Shown here one piece after another: positions 7,822 to 17,849 of a stretch of 64,000 nt of DNA. The position numbers were made by a program, and so were the translations under genes. Origin of the DNA: Microbulbifer agarilyticus (lineage in GTDB: Bacteria > Pseudomonadota > Gammaproteobacteria > Pseudomonadales > Cellvibrionaceae). The DNA is taken from positions 124,001 to 188,000 of the forward strand of contig NZ_JAIUZM010000005.1 of the NCBI RefSeq assembly GCF_020171345.1. The letters are read 5' to 3'. Every line of letters starts with the position of its first letter. Position 1 is the stretch's first letter. The notes below the pieces were generated by a model. The model did not search any database. It was not told the DNA's origin and saw nothing but the letters and a program-made list of their open reading frames with translations.

Positions 7822-10176
7822 CTATAGCACTACCGCGGCACGGTTGGCCGTACGCTTCTTCCAGTCACTGCCATTTGCCAGATAAATGGGCTGCGCGCTG
7901 GTTTGCGCGTGCGCATCATTTTCTGTGGTCAAGGTGTCCACAACACCGATTACCGCAGCGTGCCGCCAGCCGGCTGCGTGCAGTGCAGAAATACATTGCT
8001 CCGCATGTTCGGCTGGTACCGCTCCTAATAGGCCACCACAGATTTGCGGGTCCACCAGCATGGGCAGATGGGGTTTTTCTTGCCAGAACCCGGGGTTTTT
8101 CACGGCCTTGTAACTGCGCGCATTGTGTTGATGCAGGTCGGACAGCACCGCGTGCTCGGCGCAGTAAGTGGCACCGGTCAGAAATGGCAGCGCATCGGTA
8201 AGCACACTGACGCCGAGAGTGGATACCTCTGCGGGTTTTACTATCCCATCTAGAGGTTGGGGGTGCCAGTGCAACATCTCCAGTATTTGTCCGAGCAGGC
8301 CGGTGCGATGGACGCTTGCCATGGTGCGCACGCCGTTGCGCACAAAAATATTGGCTGCGGTCAGGTTGCTTTGCAGCATGGTATCCAGCGCCTGCTGCAA
8401 CCAGCGCGCGTGCGCCTTGCCCTGCGCCTGTGCGGCAAATAGCGCACCGTTACCCAGCGGCTTGGTAAGAATCAGGCAGTCGCCTGCGCGCACGCTGTTC
8501 CGTGCTGCAAGAGAAGCACGATCGCCGCTGCCGTTCAGCGTCAGCCCCATTTGCGCCGCAGGCCCTTCCAAAAGCTGCCCGCCGGTAAGTGCGCAGTCAT
8601 ACTGGTTGAGTTCCCGCGCCGCTCCGTCGAGTATCAATTGCAAATCACGGCTCGCGAGTGCAGGCGACGCGTTGGGTAGCTGGGTTGGCAGTGTGACCAG
8701 TGCCTGCGCAGAAAAAGGTTCTGCCTGCACCGCAAACAGGTGCGACAGGCTGTGCTGTGCTGCCAGACGACCGAATAACCATGGATCTTGCACGGGTGCA
8801 CAAAGCTGCTCGGTGTGTTGCACCAGCAGCTTATCGCTGGGTAATTCGAGCGCGCTGGTGGCGGCGGTTAGTGCAATGCTGCGCGCGCGTTCAATAGCCG
8901 TTTCTTCACTTGCCTTTTTTGGGGTGGGCTGTGCAAGTCGTGCCAGTGCCTGATCAAACAGATCGACACCCAATGTGCCGTTTCCAAGCGCATTCTCTCT
9001 CACGAGATTTTGCGCGCAGGCGTCGCCGCTGCGGACAAACCGCGAAAGTGGTAAATGGTTGATCTGATCCACGAAACGGCGATCGGCACTGTCTTTTGCA
9101 TGCCAAAACAGAGCGCTCACCGCCGCAAGACCGCTGAATGTGGCAATTGCATGTTGGCCGCCACAGCTCAAACGTTGCAGCCGACTGGGTCGTGGTCGGT
9201 AGGCTTTCAGCGGGGTATCTTGCAGTGCCGCACGCACATTGTGAAACAGCGTCGGCCCCTGTTGTTGTGCTGCCTGAGAGGACTTGGGTTGCGGTGCACT
9301 GGTGGCGGCCACGTCACCCGCGGCAAAAATATGTGGATGACTGATCGAGCGCAGATAATCGTCCACCTGCACGAACCCATGTTGATCGATGGCCAGGCCA
9401 GACTGTGCCAGCCATGGTGGTGCAGAAGACTCAGTGCACAGCATGGCCTTGTCGAGCGCAATAAAGCGCCCTTCGTCACTATAGATTCCCCGTGAGGTTA
9501 TTTCGGTCACTCGCCAATTGGAATGCGCATGGATTTTTAAGCGGGACATTTCCCGCGCGGCCAACCGCCGCGCCAGCAGCGGAAAGTCGGCGGGGATTTT
9601 TCTGCCGGATTGCACCAGGTGCAACTCCACGCGACCGCTGTATAGCGGCTCTTCCAGTGCGCAGGCGATCGCCATCGCCAATTCGCAGCCACCGGCACCG
9701 CCACCAATAATCCCGAGTTTCAGAGGTTGGTGCTTGCGCTGTATCTGTTGCTTGAGTTGCTCCCAGTAGCGATAGAACTGGCCGATCGGCTTTACCGGTA
9801 CCGCAAGTTCCGAACCGGGAATGTCGTGGCATGGCGATGCACCTACGGCCAGTGACAGAAAATCGAAGGCCAGGTCAGGACGGCCCAGCAGCGACACGCG
9901 GTTTTCCAGTGGATCGATATTGTGCGCGCAGGCGTGAATAAAACGCGCACCGGCGGCGCGGCATAGCCTCGGCAGATCAATATGGATGTCGCTGTGGCTG
10001 TAATGTCCGGCAATCAAGCCGGGCACCATGGGTGAGTAGGGGCTTTGCACCTGTGGTGAGACGAGTGTCAGGCGTACGCCGGGGAGTGGTCGCTTGGCCC
10101 ACTGTTGCAAAAGTACCAGGTGGCTATGGCCGCCGCCGATCAGTACCAGATCCTGACAGTGAGTTTGCTTTTGCAT
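7822..10176 (-). CDS. Fusion: NDH-like flavoprotein + degenerate SelD-like domain
   Basis: 784 residues. Residues 1-385 form a pyridine-nucleotide disulfide-type flavoprotein: FAD motif LVLIGGGHSH (10-19), NAD motif LGIIGGGAGGCE (154-165) and FAAGDVAA (284-291). Residues about 395-750 follow the selenophosphate synthetase (SelD) fold, seen in VRAGDCLILTKPLGNGALFAA (562-582) and DPQICGGLL (709-717). Such fusions are known in bacteria. Here, however, the SelD catalytic Cys/Sec-Gly-x-x-Lys segment is replaced by ALGNGTLG. The metal- and ATP-binding aspartates are also gone: TTDF is HTEQ, ALSD is SLSH, and MTDVTGFG is MASVHRTG. Selenophosphate synthesis is therefore unlikely. The ATG at 10174-10176 starts the Rossmann fold cleanly; the frame is open upstream to 10479, but those 101 codons look non-coding. 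Confidence 0.85.
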   Translation of the reverse strand: MQKQTHCQDLVLIGGGHSHLVLLQQWAKRPLPGVRLTLVSPQVQSPYSPMVPGLIAGHYSHSDIHIDLPRLCRAAGARFIHACAHNIDPLENRVSLLGRPDLAFDFLSLAVGASPCHDIPGSELAVPVKPIGQFYRYWEQLKQQIQRKHQPLKLGIIGGGAGGCELAMAIACALEEPLYSGRVELHLVQSGRKIPADFPLLARRLAAREMSRLKIHAHSNWRVTEITSRGIYSDEGRFIALDKAMLCTESSAPPWLAQSGLAIDQHGFVQVDDYLRSISHPHIFAAGDVAATSAPQPKSSQAAQQQGPTLFHNVRAALQDTPLKAYRPRPSRLQRLSCGGQHAIATFSGLAAVSALFWHAKDSADRRFVDQINHLPLSRFVRSGDACAQNLVRENALGNGTLGVDLFDQALARLAQPTPKKASEETAIERARSIALTAATSALELPSDKLLVQHTEQLCAPVQDPWLFGRLAAQHSLSHLFAVQAEPFSAQALVTLPTQLPNASPALASRDLQLILDGAARELNQYDCALTGGQLLEGPAAQMGLTLNGSGDRASLAARNSVRAGDCLILTKPLGNGALFAAQAQGKAHARWLQQALDTMLQSNLTAANIFVRNGVRTMASVHRTGLLGQILEMLHWHPQPLDGIVKPAEVSTLGVSVLTDALPFLTGATYCAEHAVLSDLHQHNARSYKAVKNPGFWQEKPHLPMLVDPQICGGLLGAVPAEHAEQCISALHAAGWRHAAVIGVVDTLTTENDAHAQTSAQPIYLANGSDWKKRTANRAAVVL

Positions 10177-10523
10177 ATTTCCGGCGCGTCCCTGTTGCTT
10201 CTTGCCTACCCGATCGCACATTGGCTTGTGTGCGCTGCAACCATTTGTGCCAATTTGATTGAAATATAAACAGTGTAATGGGCGTGGGTGGAATAGCACG
10301 TTTTGTGGACTTTGCCGCGACGCTTTTGCCGCCGGAATTTTCGCGACACAGGTGTTTTGCCCATTGCAGGGAAAATAACGCGGCAAGAAATGCTTTTTCG
10401 GTTGCCTGACACGACATGTGCACGTGGCTCTCTGGTCTTTAATGTATAGAGCCCGCAACTCCTCACCAGAATTCGCCAATAAATGGTGGGCATTGTGCTG
10501 AATCCTTTATGCGCTGAGATTTG
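10177..10523. other. Divergent intergenic region
   Basis: About 350 bases between the flavoprotein/SelD-like gene (leftward) and the giant AsmA-like gene (rightward). The leftward frame runs open through most of it, but the encoded residues are Cys/His/Arg-rich and unlike a protein domain. It presumably carries both promoters; I could not assign convincing -35/-10 boxes. Confidence 0.4.
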
Positions 10524-13500
10524 ATGTCCAAACCAACGTCCAATTCACCACCCGTATCGCCGACTCGGCAGCCTGCAGGCAGAGGTATACACCGACTGCT
10601 GTGGACGCTGGTGATTCTGCTCGTGGTTGTGGCGGTGTTGAATCTTTTTGTCTCGATCCTTGTGCCCGGTATGGTGCAGCGCTGGCTGCAGGCGCGGGGA
10701 CTCGAAGCGCGTATTGAGTATGTGAATGTGTCGCTGCCGCGTCTTCACGCGCACTTGCGCAACGTAGAAATGCGCAACGAATCTGAGCGCGGCTTTCGTG
10801 TCCGCGAAATGTCCCTCGGTCTCAGTTGGTGGGCCCTGCTGCGCGGCAAAATCCGCGTACGGCAGATGGACTTGCACGGCGGCTACATGGATTTGGAATC
10901 CCACCCGGGGAAAATACATGGGCGCGTGTGGGAGATAGGTGGCTGGAGGCTGGAAGAGGGCCCCAAGCGCGCGAAAAGCTGGCGCCTGGAATGGGCCAAC
11001 GCCACGGTGCACGACAGCGTGGTCTGCTACCTCCATCGTCCCCAGTGGACCAGCCCAACCTGCTTCCGCATTGGAAAAATGTCGGTTAAGGAATTCTTTG
11101 TCAACGCATTTCGCGAGGCCCAAGAGCCGCTAAATTTCGACATTGGCACCGATGAGATGGTGCTGGACAATGTGCTCGCGTGGGATGAGCGGCCCGGCAC
11201 GGTTTCGCAATACAGCCTCGGCTACCAGCCCCCCGCGGAGGATGCTGCACGCCGACCGTCTGCAGAAGATGATCCAATTGTTGCGCTGGTACATTTGCAG
11301 ACGCGTGACGTCCTGTTTGACCGGCCCGGTAACCACTTCACCATGGCCGATACCCAGGCGCGCAAGTTTGCGGGCTGTTCACCTGCACGCTGGGCGGAGG
11401 CGGTACCCGCACTGAATCGTATCAGTGGGCATTGCGCCAGTGCGCGTCGACTGGATCTCGAGGAGCGCGGGCAGTTTTCATTCGGCAAACAGGGTGAAAT
11501 ATCTTGGCACCAACTGAGTGGGGAAGAGGTGCGACTGCGCTATCAAAATCGGCAGCTGCCCAATTGGCGTGCTGAAAGTATCGCCATCAACAATTTCGAT
11601 TACGTGCGACCAGACAAGACACTGGCATGGCAGAGTGGTATCGCACAGCGCTTCTCCTGGTGCCCGAGTGCCTGGCGCAACGACACTCAGCATTATTGCG
11701 TCACGGCGGGCACTCTGAACCTGCCACAGGCTACGCGTTTCGCCTGGAGTGACGGCTTTGGCATGGATATCAATGACGGGGTGCTGTCCGCAGGCGAGAT
11801 CGAAGATCTGGTGGGCAAGGCTCCCCATCCGGAGCCACTGAAAATTAACGAGCTGCATATTGGCGCATTGCAGTATCGCAACAAAACCCGTCGCCTCGGC
11901 CTGAATGATACGTCACTGGATTTGGCAAACGGATGCTTGCCTGGGGCGCTTTGGGATACCCCCGACCAGTGTGTGAACCTGTCTCAGCTCAGTATTCAAG
12001 AAGTGTTTTCCATGCAGTTTCCACGCAAGGTCGCCCGCAATGGTTGGCCGGTGCAGGCATGGGCGCTTGAGAGTGGGCCGTTTTCTCTTGCGCATGTTCA
12101 GTTTGAACAACGGTTGCAGCAAGTTTCCACGGGCAGTGCGCGCCCTCGCCTGGGGGATGGTGCAGAGTTAATGCAACTCGACTGGGCGCGGTTACAGATC
12201 ACGCCAGACAAAAAAGAAGTGCTTGCCGACGACTTTTCACTGCAGTCCCTGTCCGGATGCGCGCCCGCTAGCTTGCTACCGGATCGGATTTCGCCACTGT
12301 GCGCCCGGTTAGTGGCGCTGAATGGCGCCGGAAATTTTATATTTCGTGCGGACTCCACTACCGACGATGCTGGTAAACAGGGGGAAGGTGCCCAGAATGA
12401 CGGAGGGCAGCGTCACGGCGGCGCAGACGATATGCCCGCTTCCCCTTATGTCATCCTCGGGGAGTTTTCCCTCGACGAGTTGGTGCTGGACGATCATCTG
12501 GCGGCAACAACTGAGCAACAAACCGGCCTGGTTCTCACCCAGTTACGCGCTGGGCCAGGCTTGTTCAAGCGGGGTAACGACCTGCTCGAGCCGGGCGAAT
12601 ACTTCGCCCTCGGTGAGGAATTCTGGTGGGGAAGCGACGACACCGCCTATACCGCGACGGAGCTGATTAGCAGTGACGACGGCAGCGAAAAAGGCGTATT
12701 GCAGAACGAAGCGGCGCAAAGTGCGGACTCAGCCGCGCAGGCTAGTGGCGAAACCGCCGCCATCGGCAAGCACCTGCGCACCAGTAGCACGCAACTGGAG
12801 CTGGACGCGATAGCCCTGGAGAGTCTGCAAGGCTGCCTGCCCAGGTCCTGGCAGCTACTGGTCGCCGCGGAAAATGCCAGGGACGATACCAGAGAGGATG
12901 TGAAAGGGGGCGTACCCGACGGGCAGGGTATTCCCAGCTGCTTTGATATTCGCAATTTGCAACAGCTGCAGCCGTTGAATCTAGCGTTTGAGCGTCGCGC
13001 CCGCATGCCGCAGGGTGATCAGCCAGCGGATAGTGCCTTTCGCTTCAAACTGGATGCTGCAGCGCTGAATCTGGATCACGCGATCGTCAGCAGTGCCAGT
13101 GGTGAATCGCTTTTGTCACTGGCCAGCCTGGCGCTCCCGGAAGCGGAAATTCGGCTCCAGTCTCAGCCCGCGATGGCACATGTCACTCTGCCAGGGGCGT
13201 CCCTCGCCGGCGCGGCCTTTTGCCTGTCGTCGGAACGTTGTGCCGAGTTACAGGCGCTGGGTACCGGTGACACCTTTACGTTGAAATATTGGGGTGACCG
13301 CTTTTTTGCGGACCTGAACCAGCTCGCGCTGGCGCGCTTTTCTCTCACGGGCCAAAGCAGCGACTTCACCGCGGATATTCGCGACCTGTCCAGCCTTTCC
13401 ATGCGTGTGGACTTGCCCCCTGTCGCTTTTGCACGGGCGGACTGGAACTTCGATGCATTGCAGGCATCGAGCATCAACATTTGCTGGCCCGACACGGCCG

Positions 13501-16148
13501 ATTCCGAGCGGGGATTACCCCAGTGTTTGCGCAGTCGCGATCTATCCTCCCGTGGCGACGGCATCACCATTGGGCAGTTGGCGTTGTACGGCAACCCGTC
13601 TGATCCACCGCAGTTGGACCTGGCGCAACTGACCATAGCGAATGTGGGTTTTGTACAGATGGGCGGGCGACGGTCGCTGGCGCTCAACCTGACAGATTTA
13701 CGCCTTAACGCACTGCGCGGTTGCGGGCCGAAAGACTGGTTGGCTGCATCGCCGTTGCGCAGTGACAATACCGCATTCTGGGCGGGTTGCCTCGATTGGG
13801 GCGTGATCGCACTGACCGGCGATAACTTGATCTCCCTTGCTGGCGGGGCTGACGCAAGCGGTGGTAACGAGCGTTTGCGACTGGGGCCGCTACAGGCGAA
13901 TCAATTGCGTTTGTTACCGGCGCTGAATCAGAAACCGTCGCTGGAGCTGGCGTATCTGCAATGGCGCGGATTGGCGTGGCCCGGTGGCGGTCGGCTGCGG
14001 GTTGCCGATCTCGACGCACAGGGAGGGGCCGGTTGCCTGCCATCGGGCGGGAGTAAAGGCAGTCGTTCGAAAACCTGTATGCGAGTCGGGCGACTACAGG
14101 TCCCCGGCGAGCAGACTCTGGTGATGGGCGAAGCGGATGTTGCATTCCGCAGTAGCGGGCATATCACCGTCAGTGATTTCGCGTTGAACCAGGGAGAGAA
14201 TCGACGGGTTGGTTTTGACTATCTGGATGTCGACGAACTGGTTGTAGCGGCGGGTACTCTGGCGGTCGCTGAGGGAGAAATCACCGGTTTAAGCGGCTGC
14301 TTACCGGAAATGCGTTTTGCAGAAAAATCCCTGGCGCCCTGCTTTGACGTGGGAACCATTGCGCTGCACAGCGGGCATCGCATGCAATTGAGTGACTTTC
14401 GCAATGCCCAGTCCATGCGCAATCTTCGCCATGTATCCGTAGACGGATTACGTGTGACTCAATCGGACTTTCCCGGGGGGCTACCCGCACCGCTGTTAAT
14501 GGTGGAGTCACTGCAAGCGGACCTGCTGGGGTTTGGCGACGGGCAGCTAGTGAGTGAAAACCTGCACCTTGGGCAGGTAAACGGCTGTCTGCCCGAAGGC
14601 TATGTGCCTGGTGTGCGCTATTGTCTGGAGTTACGGGACTTCAATGCTTCAGGGCGCTTCGACTTTGCCCACCGCGAGCTGGTTCTGGATATGGCGCAGT
14701 TCCATCGCCTGGGTATCAATGACACCAGCGGTGATCGATTGCTGGAGCTGGAGTTTGCTGAAGCCCGGCAGGTGACCTATGCCAAAGAGCGCACGGGTGT
14801 CCTGTCCCTGGAAGTTGCCAACAGCAAGTTGTTCCAGCGGAACCCCAGAGCCCCGGAGTTTGTGAACTACCAGTGGAACACACAAATTCAGCACCTGAGC
14901 CTCGCCCGTTTCGAATATCTGCCAGCAGAAAAGCACCTGGCAATCGATAGCATCAATTTGCTCAGACCACGCAGTATATTGGCACGCGGTATCGAAGGGG
15001 ACCTCGGTGCCTGGGAGCGGTTTCGTGACCGCACGCCCGAGGCCGATCGCTACAAGTATCGGCGCGGCGATCTTGCCCGTGAGGCCAACCGCTTTCGTTA
15101 TCGGATCCGCGAGGTCTATATCGACCAGGGCGCGTTCCTGTGGCTCGATGAAAGCGAACACTATCACGCAAAATTACCCATCAGGCATATCAACGTGTTG
15201 TTGCGTGGCGCGAGTAATTACTATGAAGATGCGGCGGCAACCCTGATCTTGCGGGCCAGCCCCGGCGGCTTTAGTGAAATGCATGTGGCGGGTCATATTA
15301 ACCTGCGTGACAACAATCACTGGGACGGTGGCCTGCTGGGGTATGTCGAGGGTGCCAAACTGATTCCGGCCACACCGTATATGGCCCGCCTGCTTGGCTA
15401 CAAAATTCAGCAGGGGCAGCTGGATGCCCTACTCACGCTCTCCGTATTGAATAACAAGCTCGATGCACTGGCGAAAATGGGGCTGGAAAAAATCAAAGTG
15501 CGCCGAGTAGAGGATACGGACCATCTCGAGGTGAAAAGAAGCCTTATACCTCTCAGTTTTGCCCTGGCTTTGCTAAAAGACGGCAATGGCGACGTGCGTA
15601 TCAAAATGCCAGTGACCGGTGACCTGAACGATCCAGACTTTAACTTCCAGTTTGTCTTCAGCGAGCTGTTGCAACGGGCGATTCTCGAGTCGCTGTTCGC
15701 CTACTTTACCCCGATCGGCTTTTACAGTCTCGCCAAACTGGCCTGGGACCGCTTCCGCGCGGAGCGCTTCGATGACCTGCTGTTTGCGCCGGGAAGCGAC
15801 CAACTGAGCAGCGAGGCGATGTCAGAGCTAAACAGTATGGTGAGTACTTTGAAGGACAACCCGAAAGCGCGGCCCGGAATCTGTGGCGTGGCCACCACAC
15901 AGGACTTGCGCGTGATGTTTCCCCATGAAGCACAGGCGCTGGCGGTATCTGGCGAAACCGTCCGTGAGTTCTACCGCGATCCGCCGCGCGGTATGCGTGA
16001 AGAACTTCTGGAACTTTCCAAACGCCGCAGTCGCAACGTACAGTTATTTTTGATTGAGGCCGGGCTCAGTCAGAGAGATTTTATCCAGTGTGCACCAGAC
16101 TATATCGGTACTGATAGCAGCGCACCGCGGGTGGAACTCCCGAACTAG
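10524..16148 (+). CDS. Giant AsmA-like/DUF748 envelope protein with repeated Cys pairs
   Basis: 1,874 residues from ATG 10524; a TTG directly before it would add one residue. One N-terminal membrane helix (about 26-50, LLWTLVILLVVVAVLNLFV) anchors a huge periplasmic part. The C-terminal 350 residues match the AsmA/DUF748 type (DLNDPDFNFQFVFSELLQRAILESLF) and end in an OmpA-like stretch (LLFAPGSDQLSSEAMSEL...RSRNVQLFLIEAGL). Relatives (AsmA, YhdP, TamB) form hydrophobic bridges that move lipids across the periplasm. Between residues 169 and 1368 lie about twelve Cys pairs, often opening with GCLP or GCxP: 169/181, 286/305, 381/393, 472/484, 580/594, 772/807, 901/907, 988/1002, 1068/1090, 1172/1186, 1260/1274 and 1356/1368. 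They are spaced about 80-120 residues, with one larger gap. They probably form local disulfides, one per repeat. The lipid-transfer role is an inference. Confidence 0.8.
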   Translation: MSKPTSNSPPVSPTRQPAGRGIHRLLWTLVILLVVVAVLNLFVSILVPGMVQRWLQARGLEARIEYVNVSLPRLHAHLRNVEMRNESERGFRVREMSLGLSWWALLRGKIRVRQMDLHGGYMDLESHPGKIHGRVWEIGGWRLEEGPKRAKSWRLEWANATVHDSVVCYLHRPQWTSPTCFRIGKMSVKEFFVNAFREAQEPLNFDIGTDEMVLDNVLAWDERPGTVSQYSLGYQPPAEDAARRPSAEDDPIVALVHLQTRDVLFDRPGNHFTMADTQARKFAGCSPARWAEAVPALNRISGHCASARRLDLEERGQFSFGKQGEISWHQLSGEEVRLRYQNRQLPNWRAESIAINNFDYVRPDKTLAWQSGIAQRFSWCPSAWRNDTQHYCVTAGTLNLPQATRFAWSDGFGMDINDGVLSAGEIEDLVGKAPHPEPLKINELHIGALQYRNKTRRLGLNDTSLDLANGCLPGALWDTPDQCVNLSQLSIQEVFSMQFPRKVARNGWPVQAWALESGPFSLAHVQFEQRLQQVSTGSARPRLGDGAELMQLDWARLQITPDKKEVLADDFSLQSLSGCAPASLLPDRISPLCARLVALNGAGNFIFRADSTTDDAGKQGEGAQNDGGQRHGGADDMPASPYVILGEFSLDELVLDDHLAATTEQQTGLVLTQLRAGPGLFKRGNDLLEPGEYFALGEEFWWGSDDTAYTATELISSDDGSEKGVLQNEAAQSADSAAQASGETAAIGKHLRTSSTQLELDAIALESLQGCLPRSWQLLVAAENARDDTREDVKGGVPDGQGIPSCFDIRNLQQLQPLNLAFERRARMPQGDQPADSAFRFKLDAAALNLDHAIVSSASGESLLSLASLALPEAEIRLQSQPAMAHVTLPGASLAGAAFCLSSERCAELQALGTGDTFTLKYWGDRFFADLNQLALARFSLTGQSSDFTADIRDLSSLSMRVDLPPVAFARADWNFDALQASSINICWPDTADSERGLPQCLRSRDLSSRGDGITIGQLALYGNPSDPPQLDLAQLTIANVGFVQMGGRRSLALNLTDLRLNALRGCGPKDWLAASPLRSDNTAFWAGCLDWGVIALTGDNLISLAGGADASGGNERLRLGPLQANQLRLLPALNQKPSLELAYLQWRGLAWPGGGRLRVADLDAQGGAGCLPSGGSKGSRSKTCMRVGRLQVPGEQTLVMGEADVAFRSSGHITVSDFALNQGENRRVGFDYLDVDELVVAAGTLAVAEGEITGLSGCLPEMRFAEKSLAPCFDVGTIALHSGHRMQLSDFRNAQSMRNLRHVSVDGLRVTQSDFPGGLPAPLLMVESLQADLLGFGDGQLVSENLHLGQVNGCLPEGYVPGVRYCLELRDFNASGRFDFAHRELVLDMAQFHRLGINDTSGDRLLELEFAEARQVTYAKERTGVLSLEVANSKLFQRNPRAPEFVNYQWNTQIQHLSLARFEYLPAEKHLAIDSINLLRPRSILARGIEGDLGAWERFRDRTPEADRYKYRRGDLAREANRFRYRIREVYIDQGAFLWLDESEHYHAKLPIRHINVLLRGASNYYEDAAATLILRASPGGFSEMHVAGHINLRDNNHWDGGLLGYVEGAKLIPATPYMARLLGYKIQQGQLDALLTLSVLNNKLDALAKMGLEKIKVRRVEDTDHLEVKRSLIPLSFALALLKDGNGDVRIKMPVTGDLNDPDFNFQFVFSELLQRAILESLFAYFTPIGFYSLAKLAWDRFRAERFDDLLFAPGSDQLSSEAMSELNSMVSTLKDNPKARPGICGVATTQDLRVMFPHEAQALAVSGETVREFYRDPPRGMREELLELSKRRSRNVQLFLIEAGLSQRDFIQCAPDYIGTDSSAPRVELPN

Positions 16149-16184
16149 CGGATTGCTGTCCGTTTTAGTAATCGACAAAAAGAC

Positions 16185-17720
16185 TTAGAATGCATCCGGT
16201 TTTTGTATGATCTTCTTGGCACGTGTACACAGGGCTTTGCGATCGGCATCAGACATCTTGTCCAGTTGATGCAGCATCATTGACATGCGCGGATTGTGGG
16301 CCAGTAGCTCGCGCTTCTCTGCGATAAAGTGCCAGTACAGGCTGTTAAACGGACAGGCATCGTCGCTGGTGCGCTCTTTTACATTGTACCGGCACGACTC
16401 GCAGTAATTACTCATCTTGTGAATATAACTGCCGCTGCTTACATAGGGCTTGGTGGCCACCAGACCGCCATCGGCAAACTGGCTCATGCCCCGGGTGTTG
16501 GGCATCTCCACCCACTCGATGGCATCGATATAAATACCCAGGTACCAGGCCTCTATCTGGTCCGGGTGCACCTGTGCCAGCAGCGCGAAGTTGCCGGTAA
16601 TCATCAGCCGCTGAATATGGTGGGCATAGGCATTGTCCAGGCTGTTGCGGATGGCGTGGTGCAGGCAGTTCATTTGCGTGTCACCGCTCCAGTAAAACTC
16701 GGGTAGCGGCCTGTGGTTGTGCAGGCGATTGCAGCGGCGATAGTCGGGCATCGCTTTCCAGTAGATGCCCCGCATATATTCTCGCCAGCCGAGAATCTGT
16801 CGAACGAATCCCTCGATCTGGCTTATGTCGATTTCAGCTTGGTGTGCACGCCAGTGCGCGATGGCTTTATCGATCACTTCCTGTGGGTGCAGCAGCTTAC
16901 TATTCAGCGCGAAACTGAGGCGGCTGTGGAATAGGTATACCTCGCGATCGTGCATGGCATCCTGATAATCACCAAAGTGGGGTAGTAGCGCACTACAAAA
17001 ATGCCGCAGCACCGCCAGTGCATCTTCCCTCGAAGTGGGCCAGCTGAATTGCTGCGGGTCGATAGCGCCGATGGTTTCAACACCGCAATGTGCCAGGCGC
17101 GCGACAGTTGCGGTAACGTTTTTGCGGAAGCCGCGTTCGTGAGGGATTTCTGGCTGGCCGGTCCATTTCTTGCGGTTGCTCTGGTCGAAATTCCACTTTC
17201 CGCCCTCAGGCTCCCCCTCGCTGGTGAGCAAGATGTTGTACTGCTTGCGCATGTGACGGTAGAAACTCTCCATCAACAGAGATTTCTTGCCTGCAAAGAA
17301 CTCGCTGAGGGTATTGCGCTCGGTGAGAAAATGCTCGCTATCAAATACTTCGGTGGCAATACTCAGGTCATCGGCGAGCTGTTTGAGTTGTTGGTCCAGC
17401 CGGTATTCGTCAGGCAGCTGGTACTGAAAGCAGGCAAAGTGATGCTTGGCGATGAGCCCGGCGATATTGGCACCGAGGTTCTGTGTATTTTCGGGGTGAT
17501 CCAGGGGATAGTGGATAACATTTTTACCGCGGGCTTTAAGCCACGCGGCAAACTCGGCCATGGCCTCAAAGAATGCCACTACCTTCTGGATATGGTGCCT
17601 GGCGTAATCCGTTTCCTGGCGCATTTCCGCAATGAAGTACCAGGTGTCGGCATCATCATCGCGGTACCAGGAGTGGTTGTGATTGAGCTGATCGCCAAGG
17701 ATCAGTCGGAGTCTTTTCAC
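16185..17720 (-). CDS. phrB: FeS-type (6-4) photolyase / cryptochrome-like protein
   Basis: 511 residues, starting MKRLRLILGDQLNHNHSW, the N-terminus of the deoxyribodipyrimidine photolyase-related family. The four Cys that hold the 4Fe-4S cluster in this class are present at 352, 440, 443 and 456 (MNC, YCESC, ACPFN). They are offset by a constant two residues from the Agrobacterium PhrB positions as I recall them. The FAD-binding alpha-helical half includes QILGWREYMRGIYW and NYAHHIQRLMITGNFALL-type motifs. The expected role is light-driven repair of (6-4) pyrimidine photoproducts; a photoreceptor role is the alternative. No other DNA repair gene adjoins it. Confidence 0.92.
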   Translation of the reverse strand: MKRLRLILGDQLNHNHSWYRDDDADTWYFIAEMRQETDYARHHIQKVVAFFEAMAEFAAWLKARGKNVIHYPLDHPENTQNLGANIAGLIAKHHFACFQYQLPDEYRLDQQLKQLADDLSIATEVFDSEHFLTERNTLSEFFAGKKSLLMESFYRHMRKQYNILLTSEGEPEGGKWNFDQSNRKKWTGQPEIPHERGFRKNVTATVARLAHCGVETIGAIDPQQFSWPTSREDALAVLRHFCSALLPHFGDYQDAMHDREVYLFHSRLSFALNSKLLHPQEVIDKAIAHWRAHQAEIDISQIEGFVRQILGWREYMRGIYWKAMPDYRRCNRLHNHRPLPEFYWSGDTQMNCLHHAIRNSLDNAYAHHIQRLMITGNFALLAQVHPDQIEAWYLGIYIDAIEWVEMPNTRGMSQFADGGLVATKPYVSSGSYIHKMSNYCESCRYNVKERTSDDACPFNSLYWHFIAEKRELLAHNPRMSMMLHQLDKMSDADRKALCTRAKKIIQKPDAF

Positions 17721-17849
17721 CCGTGCACCTGTGAGCAGTATCTGAGGTCAGAATAGTTGGTGTTTTGCTCTGGTACGAAAATTGTGGGGTTTGGATGCCT
17801 CATGGCACCGCGCTTGGTGCGCAGGGGGGGCAGGCGACCTCAGCCAACC

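Noticed and set aside
10177..10479. N-terminal extension of the flavoprotein/SelD-like gene
   Set aside because: The 101 extra residues are unlike any domain and precede a clean Rossmann-fold start at 10176; treated as intergenic.
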